Counted from the first letter of the stretch, positions 15,495 to 25,253 are shown. The stretch is 64,000 bases of DNA from an uncultured Lachnospiraceae bacterium (GCA_910578795.1 CAJTSD010000017.1:1-64000), one strand, 5' to 3'. Translations and numbers: made by a program. Notes: a model not told the origin generated them from the sequence alone.

Positions 15495-17783
15495 ATGGAA
15501 ACACTCAAGGGCTTCGTGGAGCATATTATCTATAAAAACCCACAAAACGGCTATGGTGTTATCAATTTGGCGGCAGGGGAGATGGAGATTACCTGTACGG
15601 GGATTTTTACGAACCTTGATGAGGGGGAGTGTATTGAAGCCGAGGGGGTCTATGTGGAACATGCGGTCTATGGCAAACAGTTTAAGACGGAAGCCTTCAG
15701 GGTCGTTCCGCCGGAGGATGCGGTGGCGGTGGAGCGGTATCTTGGCTCGGGAGCAATTAAGGGTGTCGGTGCGGCGCTCGCGTCGCGCATTGTAAAGCGT
15801 TTTGGGGATGATACCTTTCGAATTATTGAGGAAGAGCCGCACAGGCTTGCGGAAATTAAGGGAATCAGTGAAAAAAAGGCAAGGGAAATCGCGGAACAGG
15901 TTGAGGAGAAAAAGGATATGCGCGAGGCAATGATTTTTCTCCAAAAATACGGCATTACGAATGCATTTGCCATTAAAATATACAAGCAGTACGGAATGGG
16001 ACTATATAAGGTCATGCAGGAAAACCCTTACAGGCTTGCGGAGGATGTTTCGGGAATCGGTTTTCGCATTGCGGATGAAATTGCTTCGAAAATCGGGATT
16101 CATACAGATTCGGATTATCGGATACGAAGCGGCATGCTTTATACGCTGTTACAGGCAGGGGCAGAGGGGCATGTGTATCTGCCAAAAGAAATTCTGCTGG
16201 AGAAGGCGGCGGAAATGCTGGGATTGACACAGGAACAGATTGCACCGCAGCTGGAAAACCTTGCGATAGACCGAAAAGTCGTGATAAAGGAAAAGGAGGA
16301 TGTACTTTGCATTTATAGCAACAGCGCATATTATGCGGAGTTAAATTGTGCGCGGATGCTGTTTGAGCTGCAAAGGGCGTTTGGCAGCCCTAAAGATCAG
16401 TGTGCGGACCGGTTGACAAAAACAGAGCGTGAGCGACTTGACAGCCAGCTAAGAAAGTTAGAGGAAACAAACCACATGGAGCTTGACGGGCTGCAGAGAA
16501 AAGCGGTTGTCAATGCGGTGGAAAACGGTATTTTTATTTTATCGGGGGGTCCCGGTACAGGGAAGACGACGACCATCAATATGATTATCCGTTATTTTGA
16601 GAATGAAGGGCTTGATATTTTTTTGGCAGCTCCTACGGGGCGTGCGGCGAAGCGCATGACGGAAGCAACCGGATTTGAGGCAAAAACGATACACCGTCTT
16701 TTGGAGTTAAACGGTACGGTGTCGGATGATGCCATGTCGAACATCGACAGGGCAGGTTCGGGCGTACACTTTGAGAAGAACGAATTAAATCCGCTGGAGG
16801 CAGATGTTGTTATTATTGATGAGATGTCGATGGTAGATATTCATCTTTTCCAATCGCTGTTAAAGGCAATTACGCCGGGAACAAGGCTGATTATGGTGGG
16901 AGACAGAAACCAACTGCCGTCGGTGGGACCAGGGCAGGTTTTGAAAGATTTGATGGAGAGTGGAAAGATTGCGTCTGTTGTGCTATCAAAAATTTTCCGC
17001 CAGGCGGGCGAGAGTGATATTGTTGTCAATGCCCACCGGATCAATGAGGGAAGAGAAATACCACTTGACAACAAGAGCATGGATTTTTTCTTTTTGGAGC
17101 GTGACAACGTCAATGTTATTTATAAGCATATGATTCTGCTGATTACGGAAAAGCTTCCAAGATATGTGAAATCAGGCATGTATGATATCCAGGTGCTTAC
17201 TCCGATGAGAAAAGGGGCTTTGGGCGTGGAAACCTTAAACGGAATTTTGCAGCAGTATTTGAATCCGCCTGCGCCCGAAAAACTTGAGCTTCTTCATGGT
17301 GACAGGGTATTCCGGCTTGGCGACAAGGTAATGCAGGTGAAAAACAATTACCAGCTTGAGTGGGAGATTGTCAGTAAATACGGAATTGCGATTGACAGCG
17401 GGCAGGGCGTATTTAACGGAGATGTGGGCATTATAAAAGAGATAAACGAAACGGCAAAAACCGTGGTGGTAGAGTATGATGATTTGAGGCAGGTAACGTA
17501 TCCCTTGACAGGGCTTGATGAGCTGGAGCTTGCCTATGCGATTACGATACATAAATCGCAGGGAAGTGAGTATCCCGCCGTGATTATACCGCTTTTGACA
17601 GGACCGAGAATGCTTTTGAACAGAAATCTTCTGTATACAGGCGTTACAAGGGCAAAGAGCTGCGTTACAATACTTGGAAGCCGTGAAACGGTAAAGCAGA
17701 TGATTGCAAATGAGAATGAACAGAAACGATATACGGGATTAAAGGATAGAATATGCGAGATGTTTTTATTGGACGGGGATTGA
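15495..17783 (+). CDS. recD2: RecD2-type ATP-dependent DNA helicase
   Basis: A 762-residue SF1B 5'-3' helicase of the RecD2/TraA family, the form found in bacteria without RecBC. It has an N-terminal OB-like region, tandem helix-hairpin-helix motifs (GAIKGVGAALASRIVKRFG, LAEIKGISEKKAREI, LAEDVSGIGFRIADEI), Walker A GGPGTGKTTTI near residue 357, motif II VVIIDEMSMVD, the QLPSVGPGQ motif and a C-terminal UvrD-like block (AYAITIHKSQGSEYP, NLLYTGVTRAK). It aids repair and replication-fork stability. GGGAGG precedes the ATG at 15495. It overlaps comF by 31 bp. Confidence 0.95.
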   Translation: METLKGFVEHIIYKNPQNGYGVINLAAGEMEITCTGIFTNLDEGECIEAEGVYVEHAVYGKQFKTEAFRVVPPEDAVAVERYLGSGAIKGVGAALASRIVKRFGDDTFRIIEEEPHRLAEIKGISEKKAREIAEQVEEKKDMREAMIFLQKYGITNAFAIKIYKQYGMGLYKVMQENPYRLAEDVSGIGFRIADEIASKIGIHTDSDYRIRSGMLYTLLQAGAEGHVYLPKEILLEKAAEMLGLTQEQIAPQLENLAIDRKVVIKEKEDVLCIYSNSAYYAELNCARMLFELQRAFGSPKDQCADRLTKTERERLDSQLRKLEETNHMELDGLQRKAVVNAVENGIFILSGGPGTGKTTTINMIIRYFENEGLDIFLAAPTGRAAKRMTEATGFEAKTIHRLLELNGTVSDDAMSNIDRAGSGVHFEKNELNPLEADVVIIDEMSMVDIHLFQSLLKAITPGTRLIMVGDRNQLPSVGPGQVLKDLMESGKIASVVLSKIFRQAGESDIVVNAHRINEGREIPLDNKSMDFFFLERDNVNVIYKHMILLITEKLPRYVKSGMYDIQVLTPMRKGALGVETLNGILQQYLNPPAPEKLELLHGDRVFRLGDKVMQVKNNYQLEWEIVSKYGIAIDSGQGVFNGDVGIIKEINETAKTVVVEYDDLRQVTYPLTGLDELELAYAITIHKSQGSEYPAVIIPLLTGPRMLLNRNLLYTGVTRAKSCVTILGSRETVKQMIANENEQKRYTGLKDRICEMFLLDGD

Positions 17784-18481
17784 CTAAAATCATTGATTTG
17801 CTGTTTCCCCGCAGATGTCCTGTCTGTGATGGGATTGTACCTGTAAAAGAAGGGAACGCCTGTCAGTCATGCCGCAGGAAAATACGTTATATTTGTGAAC
17901 CGCGGTGTTTAAAATGCGGTAGACAGTTAAATGATGATACGAAGCTTTTTTGTAATGCATGTGACAAAACACAGCATATATTTGACAGTGGCATTGCCCT
18001 GTATGATTATCAGAGCATGAAAAAGAGTATCTATCGTTTTAAATATAAAAAGCGTTGCGAGTATGCTGCCTTTTATGCAGAGGATATTTATGCACATTTT
18101 AAAAATGAAATTCTGCGCATGGAGGCGGACGCAATTATTCCGGTACCTCTGCATCAATCAAGGCTAAAAAGCCGCGGTTATAACCAGGCAGAATTGGTTT
18201 CTGCACATTTGTCCAAACTTACGGGTATCCCGTTAGAAAAAAATTTGGTGAAAAGGATACGGAAAACAGTGCCTCAAAAGCAATTAGATGCACATGGAAG
18301 GGAAAATAATTTGAAAAAGGCTTTTAATATTAAGCCAAATGTTGTAAAATTAAATAAAACTATCGTAATTGATGATATTTTTACAACGGGCAGTACGATT
18401 GATGCTGTGGCAAAAGAATTAAAGCGCCGCGGTGTGGGCACTGTTTATTTTATAACCCTATGCATTGGGGAGAGTTTTTAA
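17753..18481 (+). CDS. comF: ComF family phosphoribosyltransferase-like protein
   Basis: A 242-residue ComF protein with an N-terminal four-cysteine zinc finger (CPVC...CQSC...CLKCG...CNAC) and a C-terminal phosphoribosyltransferase fold whose PRPP loop is VIDDIFTTGSTID near residue 202. RGYNQAELVS is the other family hallmark. In competent bacteria ComFC acts in uptake of single-stranded DNA, and the homologue is common next to flagellar genes (yvyF) in Firmicutes, as here. Its start overlaps the end of recD2, indicating translational coupling. Confidence 0.92.
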   Translation: MRDVFIGRGLTKIIDLLFPRRCPVCDGIVPVKEGNACQSCRRKIRYICEPRCLKCGRQLNDDTKLFCNACDKTQHIFDSGIALYDYQSMKKSIYRFKYKKRCEYAAFYAEDIYAHFKNEILRMEADAIIPVPLHQSRLKSRGYNQAELVSAHLSKLTGIPLEKNLVKRIRKTVPQKQLDAHGRENNLKKAFNIKPNVVKLNKTIVIDDIFTTGSTIDAVAKELKRRGVGTVYFITLCIGESF

Positions 18482-18507
18482 ACGATATTGAAAATGGAGG
18501 GAACGGA

Positions 18508-18924
18508 ATGAACGTAAGAAATTGCAGAAAATGCGGGAAGCTATTTAATCACATTATGGGTGCACCAATTTGTCCGGCGTGCAAGGATGCGCTTGAGAAG
18601 TCCTTTCAGGAGGTAAAAAAATATATTCGGGAGAACCGCATGGCGGATATCATGGAGGTCGCGGAGGCCTGTGAAGTTGAGGTCAGTCAGATTAAACAGT
18701 GGATCAGGGAGGACCGCTTAGAGTTTACGGAAGACTCGCCTGTAAAGATTCCCTGTGAGAACTGTGGGGAAATGATCCGGTCAGGAAAATACTGTGAAAA
18801 GTGTAAACGCGAAATGACGAACAATCTTTCGAGTGTAATGGAGAAGCCGAAAAAGGCGATTGAGTCGCCGAAAAAGGCACAGCCTACCGGAAATAAAATG
18901 CGATTTCTTGACCGTGATATGTAA
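18508..18924 (+). CDS. yvyF: Flagellar operon protein YvyF (TIGR03826-like)
   Basis: A 138-residue protein beginning NVRNCRKCGKLFNHIMG, with a first zinc-ribbon (CRKC...CPAC), a central helical MerR-like helix-turn-helix (MEVAEACEVEVSQIKQWIRE) and a second CxxC pair (CENCG...CEKC), then a lysine/proline tail. This is the standard YvyF layout found between comFC and flgM in Bacillus; here flgM does not follow. The start at 18508 has GGAGGGAACGG upstream. Function is thought to be flagellum-related regulation. Confidence 0.88.
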   Translation: MNVRNCRKCGKLFNHIMGAPICPACKDALEKSFQEVKKYIRENRMADIMEVAEACEVEVSQIKQWIREDRLEFTEDSPVKIPCENCGEMIRSGKYCEKCKREMTNNLSSVMEKPKKAIESPKKAQPTGNKMRFLDRDM

Positions 18925-18935
18925 GGAATATTATT

Positions 18936-19334
18936 ATGCTAAATGAAGAAAGAATAAAATTGATGACCAAAATGGCATGCTATGAAGAAAACGAGGGTAG
19001 AAAAAATGTTTCTATTGGCAGTTATTTCAAAGGGGATTATATTGCACTGCAGGTAATCCGTTCCCTGATCAATGCGACGATTGCCTTCTGCATATTGTTT
19101 GGTTTGTTTATTATGTATGATTTTGAAGTGTTTATGACAGATCTTTATAAGATGGATTTGTTTGAATTTGGAAAGTCTGTTATTATTGACTATCTGATTT
19201 TTGTGGCTGTTTATGGCATTATTTCGTATGGAGTATATACGTATCGCTATACAAGGGCTAGGAAAAGCCTGAAAATATATTATAATAACCTGAAAAAGCT
19301 TGCATATCTATATGACAGGGAAGGCAAGCGCTGA
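18936..19334 (+). CDS. Two-helix membrane protein of unknown function
   Basis: A 132-residue protein with two clear transmembrane segments (LINATIAFCILFGLFIMY near residues 46-63 and IIDYLIFVAVYGIISYGV near 85-102) between an N-terminal cytoplasmic part and a basic C-terminus (KSLKIYYNNLKKLAYLYDREGKR begins the tail). I do not recognise the family. It lies 11 nt after yvyF and just ahead of a second membrane protein, ending in the c-di-AMP operon, so it may be co-transcribed with both. Confidence 0.75.
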   Translation: MLNEERIKLMTKMACYEENEGRKNVSIGSYFKGDYIALQVIRSLINATIAFCILFGLFIMYDFEVFMTDLYKMDLFEFGKSVIIDYLIFVAVYGIISYGVYTYRYTRARKSLKIYYNNLKKLAYLYDREGKR

Positions 19335-19360
19335 TTTTGGGGACTAGAGAGAGGATTATT

Positions 19361-20338
19361 ATGACTGGCCTGTTGGTTTTTAGAGAACAGTTGAAGAAAT
19401 TTTATAGTAAATATGAGTTGTATATTACACCTGCGGGTAAGTTTTTGCTGGCATTGGTTACATTACTGGTAATTAATGGCTCGATAGGCTATATGAGTGA
19501 ACTCAAAAATATTGCAGTAGTGTTGGTTTTGTCTTTGATGTGTTCCTTTCTGCCTGCAAATTTTATTGTTTTAACTGGGGCAATGGTGACGTTGGGACAT
19601 CTTTATAAATTTTCACTTGAGTGTGCGCTTGTGGCGCTCGCGGTATTTTTGCTTTTGTTTATTTTGTACTTTCGGTTTTCGCCAAAGGATACGCTGGTGG
19701 TCATTCTGACACCGATTTGCTTTGTCCTGAAAATGCCATATATTATTCCATTGGCAGTCGGGCTTGTGGGAACGCCTTTTTCGGTGGTATCTGTAGTGAG
19801 TGGAACAATTGTATATTGGATGCTTGATTATATGAATGTCAGCGCATCGGTACTCAGCACCTTTGAGGAGGATGGAGCGCTAGAAAAATTCCGTTATGTG
19901 ATAGACGGTCTAATGGGAAATAAGGCGATGTTTGTAACAATTGTGGCATTTGTGGTAACACTATTGGTAGTGTACTTTATCAGAAGACTCAATGTTGATT
20001 ATGCGTGGACAATTGCAATTATTACAGGTGCGCTTTTGGATATTTTGATATTATTGTTCGGTGATTTGATGTATAATACAAAGCTATCCATTATAGGCTT
20101 GATTATAGGCAATCTTGTTGCAGTGGCGGTGGCGAAGGCACTTGAATTTTTTGTCTTTAATGTGGATTACTCAAGAACGGAGCGTGTGCAGTTTGAAGAT
20201 GACGAATATTATTATTATGTGAAGGCGGTTCCGAAAAACACAGTAGCTGCACCGAAAAAACGTGTTAAGACAATCAGAGTTCCTGAGAAAGCAGTCAGAA
20301 TGTCCGGTCAAAATACCGGACAGCAAAAGAGGGATTAA
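19361..20338 (+). CDS. Polytopic membrane protein next to cdaA
   Basis: A 325-residue protein with about eight hydrophobic segments, an N-terminal soluble stretch (FREQLKKFYSKYELYI), repeated VVLVLSL/VALAVFLLLFIL-type helices and a charged C-terminal tail with acidic FEDDEYYYYV followed by K/R-rich PKKRVKT. It is of a kind common in Lachnospiraceae beside cdaA and often labelled permease without evidence. The start at 19361 is used because AGAGAGGATTATT precedes it. Function unknown; position suggests a link to cell-envelope or c-di-AMP control. Confidence 0.75.
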   Translation: MTGLLVFREQLKKFYSKYELYITPAGKFLLALVTLLVINGSIGYMSELKNIAVVLVLSLMCSFLPANFIVLTGAMVTLGHLYKFSLECALVALAVFLLLFILYFRFSPKDTLVVILTPICFVLKMPYIIPLAVGLVGTPFSVVSVVSGTIVYWMLDYMNVSASVLSTFEEDGALEKFRYVIDGLMGNKAMFVTIVAFVVTLLVVYFIRRLNVDYAWTIAIITGALLDILILLFGDLMYNTKLSIIGLIIGNLVAVAVAKALEFFVFNVDYSRTERVQFEDDEYYYYVKAVPKNTVAAPKKRVKTIRVPEKAVRMSGQNTGQQKRD

Positions 20339-20343
20339 GAAGA

Positions 20344-21219
20344 ATGAACACAAACATAATTTCGGAACGTTTAAGTTCATATTTTACATCATTGTCTTTG
20401 CAGGGGTTAAGTATAAGATGGGAGGATATAGTGGAAATTATCATTATATCCTTTTTGCTGTATCATATTATGGCTTGGGTGAAGCATACAAAAGTGTGGG
20501 TGCTGATGAAGGGTATTATCATGATACTCGTATTTATCCTGTTTGCAATTTTGTTTGAGATGAACACCATAATATGGATTGTGGAAAACGTCCTGAGCAT
20601 TGCAGTAATTGCGGTGATTGTTATTTTGCAGCCGGAGCTTCGGCGCGCTTTGGAGGAGCTTGGCAGAAAAAGTTTTATTTCAGGTGTGATGCCATTTGAA
20701 AAAACAGCAGAAGAGCGTTTTTCGGATAAAACGGTGAATGATCTTGTGAAGGCAAGCTTTGAGATGGGCAAGGTAAAAACAGGGGCGCTCATGGTCATTG
20801 AGCAGAATGTTCTGCTGACGGAATATGAAAGAACAGGTATTGAGGTCGATGCGCTTATCTCAAGTCAGCTTATTATTAATATTTTTGAGCATAACACGCC
20901 GCTTCACGACGGGGCAGTAATTATCCGTGGGAATAGGATTGTATCGGCGACCTGTTATCTGCCGCTTTCGGATAATATGGAAATCAGTAAGGAGCTTGGA
21001 ACAAGGCACCGGGCGGGCGTGGGTATTTCGGAGGCGACAGACGCGTTGACGATTATTGTGTCGGAGGAAACTGGGAACGTGAGCGTCACGTATGAAGGAA
21101 AGCTATACCGGAATTTGGACGCAAACGGGCTTAAGGAGAAGCTTCATATGATACAGAATAAGGACACGGAGGAGAAGAAACGCAGGCTATGGAAAGGCAG
21201 GGCTAAGGATGAAAAGTAA
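20344..21219 (+). CDS. cdaA: Membrane diadenylate cyclase CdaA
   Basis: A 291-residue c-di-AMP synthase that condenses two ATP. Three N-terminal transmembrane helices (about residues 28-100) are followed by the DisA_N/DAC domain with active-site HDGAVII and GTRHRAGVG motifs (near residues 195 and 221). c-di-AMP controls potassium and osmolyte balance and wall stress. It overlaps cdaR by 11 bp, with glmM next, reproducing the widespread cdaA-cdaR-glmM operon in which CdaR and GlmM bind and modulate the cyclase. Confidence 0.96.
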   Translation: MNTNIISERLSSYFTSLSLQGLSIRWEDIVEIIIISFLLYHIMAWVKHTKVWVLMKGIIMILVFILFAILFEMNTIIWIVENVLSIAVIAVIVILQPELRRALEELGRKSFISGVMPFEKTAEERFSDKTVNDLVKASFEMGKVKTGALMVIEQNVLLTEYERTGIEVDALISSQLIINIFEHNTPLHDGAVIIRGNRIVSATCYLPLSDNMEISKELGTRHRAGVGISEATDALTIIVSEETGNVSVTYEGKLYRNLDANGLKEKLHMIQNKDTEEKKRRLWKGRAKDEK

Positions 21220-22585
21220 AATTCGCAAACTCACTGCTCTGATTACAAATAACATAGGATTAAAAATTTTAGCGATTATTGTTTCTTTGGGGCTGTGGTT
21301 CGTGGTAAATAATATCAATGATCCGCTTGAAAAAATGCGGTTCAGCAATATTCCGGTCGAAATTCTTAATGAAGACCAGATTACAAACAGCGGAAAGGTT
21401 TATGAGATTATTGATAATACGGGTGTTGTAAACGTGGAAGTAAGAGGGAAGCGCTCCGTACTTCGCTATATTACAAAGGAGAACATCAGGGCGGTAGCGG
21501 ATATGGAGGAGCTCACCTTTATGAATACGGTCGGCATTGAGGTTTCAAGCACACGCAACAATTCCGAACTTGAGTTCACTACCAATATTGACAGTGTAAA
21601 GCTCTCGATTGAGGATATGAAGCGTATTCAGATGATTATCAACACATCAACGAGTGGGGAGCCTGCGGAGGGATATATCGTGGGCAGCGTTTCACCGAGC
21701 CAAAATATTGTACGTCTTTCGGGACCGCAGTCTTTGATTGACCAGATTGACCGTGTTGACGCGGTGGCAAGCATTGACGGATATTCATCAGATATCAATA
21801 CGAATGTTGAATTAAAGCTTTATGATGCAGAAGGAAAGGATATCCGAAGTAATTCGATTAAAATGAATATCTCGACGGTCAATGTGGCAGTTACAATTCT
21901 TGCGACGAAGGAGGTTCCGCTTGAGTATAGTATTATTGACGAACCGGAGCAGGGATATATTGCAAACGGTACGATTATGAGCGAGCCAGAAACGGTTGTG
22001 ATTGCAGGGAGAAAATCCGTCCTTGACGCGGTGACCAAAATTACGGTTTCGGATCCTGCATTGAACCTGGAGGGGAAGACAGACGATGTAACCTCCATGA
22101 TTAATATCAAAAAATATCTGCCGATTGGTACACAGCTTGCGGATAACAGTTTTAGCGGAAATGTGAATGTGAAGGTAGAAATAGAGCCGGTAGAAACAAA
22201 AGAGCTGTTAATACCGTCAAGAAATTTTGCAATCGGATTTGGAAATCATGAAAAACCAGAGATATTTAATGCGGTGATTGAAGAGTTTGCAAATAGAGAC
22301 AATACCCGGTTCAAAGTGAGGATTTCAGGTACAAAAGCGGCTGTTGACGCTGTTGATGAGGACAGTGTGATTGGCGTGGTTGACATGGATAAAGTATTTG
22401 TCGATCTTGGTTTGGAAACATGGGCGGCAGGCACCTATACCGGGGAGATTGTATTTGACTTTAAGCTTCCGGAGGAGCTTAAGGTAAAGACAGACAATAC
22501 GTATGCGCTTACAGTTATCTTGAGTGAGCGTGCAGAAGACGAAGAAAGCAGCTCGGAGAGCGCAAGTAGTGAAGACAGTGAATAA
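21209..22585 (+). CDS. cdaR: CdaA regulator CdaR (YbbR-domain protein)
   Basis: A 458-residue protein anchored by one N-terminal transmembrane helix (IGLKILAIIVSLGLWFVV) with repeated extracytoplasmic YbbR domains, recognisable by patterns such as VRLSGPQSLIDQIDRVDA and VVIAGRKSVLDAVTKI. The C-terminus is Ser/Glu-rich. CdaR proteins regulate the membrane cyclase CdaA from outside the cell membrane. It is translationally coupled to cdaA and 21 nt from glmM. Confidence 0.93.
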   Translation: MKSKIRKLTALITNNIGLKILAIIVSLGLWFVVNNINDPLEKMRFSNIPVEILNEDQITNSGKVYEIIDNTGVVNVEVRGKRSVLRYITKENIRAVADMEELTFMNTVGIEVSSTRNNSELEFTTNIDSVKLSIEDMKRIQMIINTSTSGEPAEGYIVGSVSPSQNIVRLSGPQSLIDQIDRVDAVASIDGYSSDINTNVELKLYDAEGKDIRSNSIKMNISTVNVAVTILATKEVPLEYSIIDEPEQGYIANGTIMSEPETVVIAGRKSVLDAVTKITVSDPALNLEGKTDDVTSMINIKKYLPIGTQLADNSFSGNVNVKVEIEPVETKELLIPSRNFAIGFGNHEKPEIFNAVIEEFANRDNTRFKVRISGTKAAVDAVDEDSVIGVVDMDKVFVDLGLETWAAGTYTGEIVFDFKLPEELKVKTDNTYALTVILSERAEDEESSSESASSEDSE

Positions 22586-22606
22586 AAAGTTGGAGGAAAA
22601 AGAAAA

Positions 22607-23956
22607 ATGGCAAGACTTTTTGGAACAGACGGAGTAAGAGGCGTGGCAAATGATGAGCTGACACCGATGCTTGCAATGCAGCTAGGTCAGGCAGGAGCAT
22701 ATGTGCTCTCGAAGGAGAAGGCACATAAGCCGACAATTATGGTGGGATGTGATACACGGATATCAGGTGATATGCTTGCAAATGCACTGATGGCAGGGGC
22801 TTGTTCCGTGGGGGCAAATGTGGTGTATGTCGGTGTGATTCCGACGCCGGCAATCGCGTATCTGACGAAAAAATACAGAGTGGACGCAGGTGTGGTAATC
22901 TCTGCTTCACACAATCCGGTTGAGTTTAACGGGATTAAGTTTTTCGACGGTAACGGATTTAAGCTTCCGGATGCGCTTGAGGATGAGATTGATGAGCTTA
23001 TTCGCAGTGGTATGAAGGATGTGCAGTTTCCGACTGGTCCAAGTATCGGAAAAATCAAGTACCGTACAGATGCTAAGGAGGAATATATCAATCATTCCGT
23101 ACAGGCAGTCCCTGTTGATTTGAAGGGAATGAAAATTGTGGTGGACTGTGCGGAGGGAGCGTCTTATTATACATCTGTGGAAACGCTCAAGGAGCTTGGC
23201 GCGGAAGTTGTAGCGATTCACAATAATCCGGATGGTACAAATATTAATGCGAACTGTGGTTCGACACATATGGGGGAATTACAGGCACGTGTTGTTTATG
23301 AGAAGGCGTGTGTCGGCTTGGCATTTGACGGAGATGCAGACAGACTGCTCGCAGTGGACGAAAATGGTAAGCGTGTGGACGGTGACGAGATTATGGCGAT
23401 TGTCGGGAACCATATGAAGTCAAAGGGACAGCTTAAGGATAATACAATTGTTGCTACTGTGATGAGCAATCTTGGATTTTTCATGATGGGAAAAGAAAAT
23501 GGCATGAAGATTGAGCAGACAAAGGTCGGTGACCGGTATGTGCTTGAGCGGATGCAGGAGATTGGAGCAAATCTTGGCGGGGAACAGTCAGGACATATTA
23601 TTTTCCTGGATGAAAATACAACAGGGGATGGTCTTTTAAGTGCACTTCATTTGTTACAGGTCATGGCAGAAACCGGAAAGCCGCTTTCGGAGCTTGCATC
23701 TATTATGACGGTGCTTCCACAGGCGCTTGTCGGCGCGCGGGTGCCGAATCACAAGAAAGACAGTTACATGGAGTATACTGAGATTGCAGAAGCGATAGCG
23801 CGTGTGAATGCGAAGTTTGAGGGCGAGGGAAGGGTGTTAATCAGACCTTCGGGAACAGAACCGCTTGTCCGCGTGATGATAGAGGGTAAGGATCAGGCGC
23901 TCATTGAAAAGGAAGCAAAGGAGCTTGCGGAGCTGATACAGAATGTGATGTTTTAA
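22607..23956 (+). CDS. glmM: Phosphoglucosamine mutase GlmM
   Basis: A 449-residue enzyme converting glucosamine-6-phosphate to glucosamine-1-phosphate for UDP-GlcNAc synthesis, hence for peptidoglycan and the amino sugars made later in the window. Motifs: LFGTDGVRGVAN at the N-terminus, the phosphoserine loop ISASHNPVEFNG near residue 101, metal-binding DGDADR near 241, sugar-binding GGEQSGH near 325 and phosphate-binding RPSGTEPLVRVM near 407. Length is typical. GGAGG precedes the ATG. Confidence 0.97.
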   Translation: MARLFGTDGVRGVANDELTPMLAMQLGQAGAYVLSKEKAHKPTIMVGCDTRISGDMLANALMAGACSVGANVVYVGVIPTPAIAYLTKKYRVDAGVVISASHNPVEFNGIKFFDGNGFKLPDALEDEIDELIRSGMKDVQFPTGPSIGKIKYRTDAKEEYINHSVQAVPVDLKGMKIVVDCAEGASYYTSVETLKELGAEVVAIHNNPDGTNINANCGSTHMGELQARVVYEKACVGLAFDGDADRLLAVDENGKRVDGDEIMAIVGNHMKSKGQLKDNTIVATVMSNLGFFMMGKENGMKIEQTKVGDRYVLERMQEIGANLGGEQSGHIIFLDENTTGDGLLSALHLLQVMAETGKPLSELASIMTVLPQALVGARVPNHKKDSYMEYTEIAEAIARVNAKFEGEGRVLIRPSGTEPLVRVMIEGKDQALIEKEAKELAELIQNVMF

Positions 23957-24000
23957 AATAGAAGGGCAATGTATGCGCAATATACGATAGGAGGGATTTT

Positions 24001-24264
24001 ATGGTAAGCCAGAAGGTAGTAATTAAGAATCCGACAGGTCTGCATCTTCGTCCTGCGGGAATCCTCTGCAAAGAAGCAATGCAGTTTAAGTCGCTGGTAA
24101 CCTTTAAATTCCGTGGGAGTACGGCAAATGCGAAAAGTGTGCTTGGTGTGCTTGGAGCGTGTGTAAAGAGCGGTGATGAGATTGAGGTTTTTTGTGAGGG
24201 CGAGGACGAGGAAAATGCTTTAGCGTCAGTTGTTAAGGTGATTGAAGACGGACTTGGCGAGTAG
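24001..24264 (+). CDS. ptsH: Phosphocarrier protein HPr
   Basis: An 87-residue HPr: NPTGLHLRPAG holds the histidine phosphorylated by enzyme I (His15), and NAKSVLGVL holds the regulatory Ser46 that HPr kinase targets for carbon catabolite control in Firmicutes. AGGAGG precedes the ATG. It stands apart from ptsI here and is closed by a strong terminator, so it is likely the last gene of the glmM transcript or a single-gene unit. Confidence 0.95.
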   Translation: MVSQKVVIKNPTGLHLRPAGILCKEAMQFKSLVTFKFRGSTANAKSVLGVLGACVKSGDEIEVFCEGEDEENALASVVKVIEDGLGE

Positions 24265-24266
24265 GG

Positions 24267-24298
24267 AATAGTCCGAATGAGACAGTTCGGACTATTTT
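24267..24298 (+). terminator. Intrinsic terminator after ptsH
   Basis: AATAGTCCGAA (24267-24277) pairs perfectly with TTCGGACTATT (24286-24296), 8-nt loop, then TT. It separates the conserved core genes from the polysaccharide cluster. Confidence 0.88.
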
Positions 24299-24389
24299 AA
24301 CGTGAATCGCTTTTTGGCATGTTTGGATTCGATACATTGCATAAAAAAATAAAAAACAGGGAAAGTAGAATTAAGGGAAGGAGTAAGGT

Positions 24390-25253
24390 TTGTTTATGAA
24401 AAAACTGATTGTTACAGGTGCAAACGGACAGCTTGGGAGGGCAATCAATCAAGTGTACAACGATAGCAGCGAATATGAATGCGTCAATACGGATGTAAAT
24501 GATTTGGATATTACGAATATTGATGCGGTTTTGCGTTTTGTGGAGGAGATAAAGCCGTATGCGATTATCAACTGTGCGGCGCACACAAATGTAAACGGCT
24601 GTGAAACGGATGTGGATAATGCGTATCGGATTAATGCGATAGGCCCCAGGAATTTAAGTATTGCCGCAACGCGGGCGGGAGCGAAGCTGATGCATGTTTC
24701 AACGGATTATGTTTTTGACGGGCATGCCACATCGCCCTATACCGAGTTTGATCTTCCAAACCCTGAGGCGGTTTATGGAAAAACAAAGCTTGCAGGGGAA
24801 CAGTTTGTCAGGGATTTTGCCAGGGACTGGTTTATTGTCCGGACGGCGTGGTTATACGGTGACGGTAAGAATTTCGTTAAGACAATGCTGGGTCTTTCCG
24901 AAACACATGACAGGGTGACTGTAGTCGGGGACCAGTTTGGATCGCCGACGAGTGCGAATGAGCTGGCGAAGGCGATTGCAGTTCTGTTGCCGACGGATAA
25001 CTACGGACTGTTTCATGGAACCTGTGAGGGTATTACGAACTGGGCAGATTTTACGCGTGAAATTTATCGTCTTGCGGGCAGGACAACGCAAGTTGTCACG
25101 GTAACGAGTGAGGAATACGAGAAAAACACAACAGGTGTTGTTGCGCCGCGACCTTCTTATTCCGTGTTGGAAAATTATATGCTGAAGCTTACGACAAATC
25201 ATATGTTTGCAGACTGGGAAAAAGCAATTGCAGAATATGTAAAGAACATGTAA
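24390..25253 (+). CDS. rfbD: dTDP-4-dehydrorhamnose reductase
   Basis: A 287-residue RfbD/RmlD-type SDR: Rossmann motif VTGANGQLGRA at the N-terminus, STDYVFDG near residue 106, catalytic YGKTKLAGE (YxxxK) near 129, and DQFGSPTSA. It makes dTDP-L-rhamnose from the 4-keto intermediate. The partners rfbA, rfbB and rfbC are not in the window. A TTG at 24390 is 6 nt from AAGGAG and is taken as start; the ATG at 24396 is nearly as good. It opens the polysaccharide operon. Confidence 0.92.
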   Translation: MFMKKLIVTGANGQLGRAINQVYNDSSEYECVNTDVNDLDITNIDAVLRFVEEIKPYAIINCAAHTNVNGCETDVDNAYRINAIGPRNLSIAATRAGAKLMHVSTDYVFDGHATSPYTEFDLPNPEAVYGKTKLAGEQFVRDFARDWFIVRTAWLYGDGKNFVKTMLGLSETHDRVTVVGDQFGSPTSANELAKAIAVLLPTDNYGLFHGTCEGITNWADFTREIYRLAGRTTQVVTVTSEEYEKNTTGVVAPRPSYSVLENYMLKLTTNHMFADWEKAIAEYVKNM

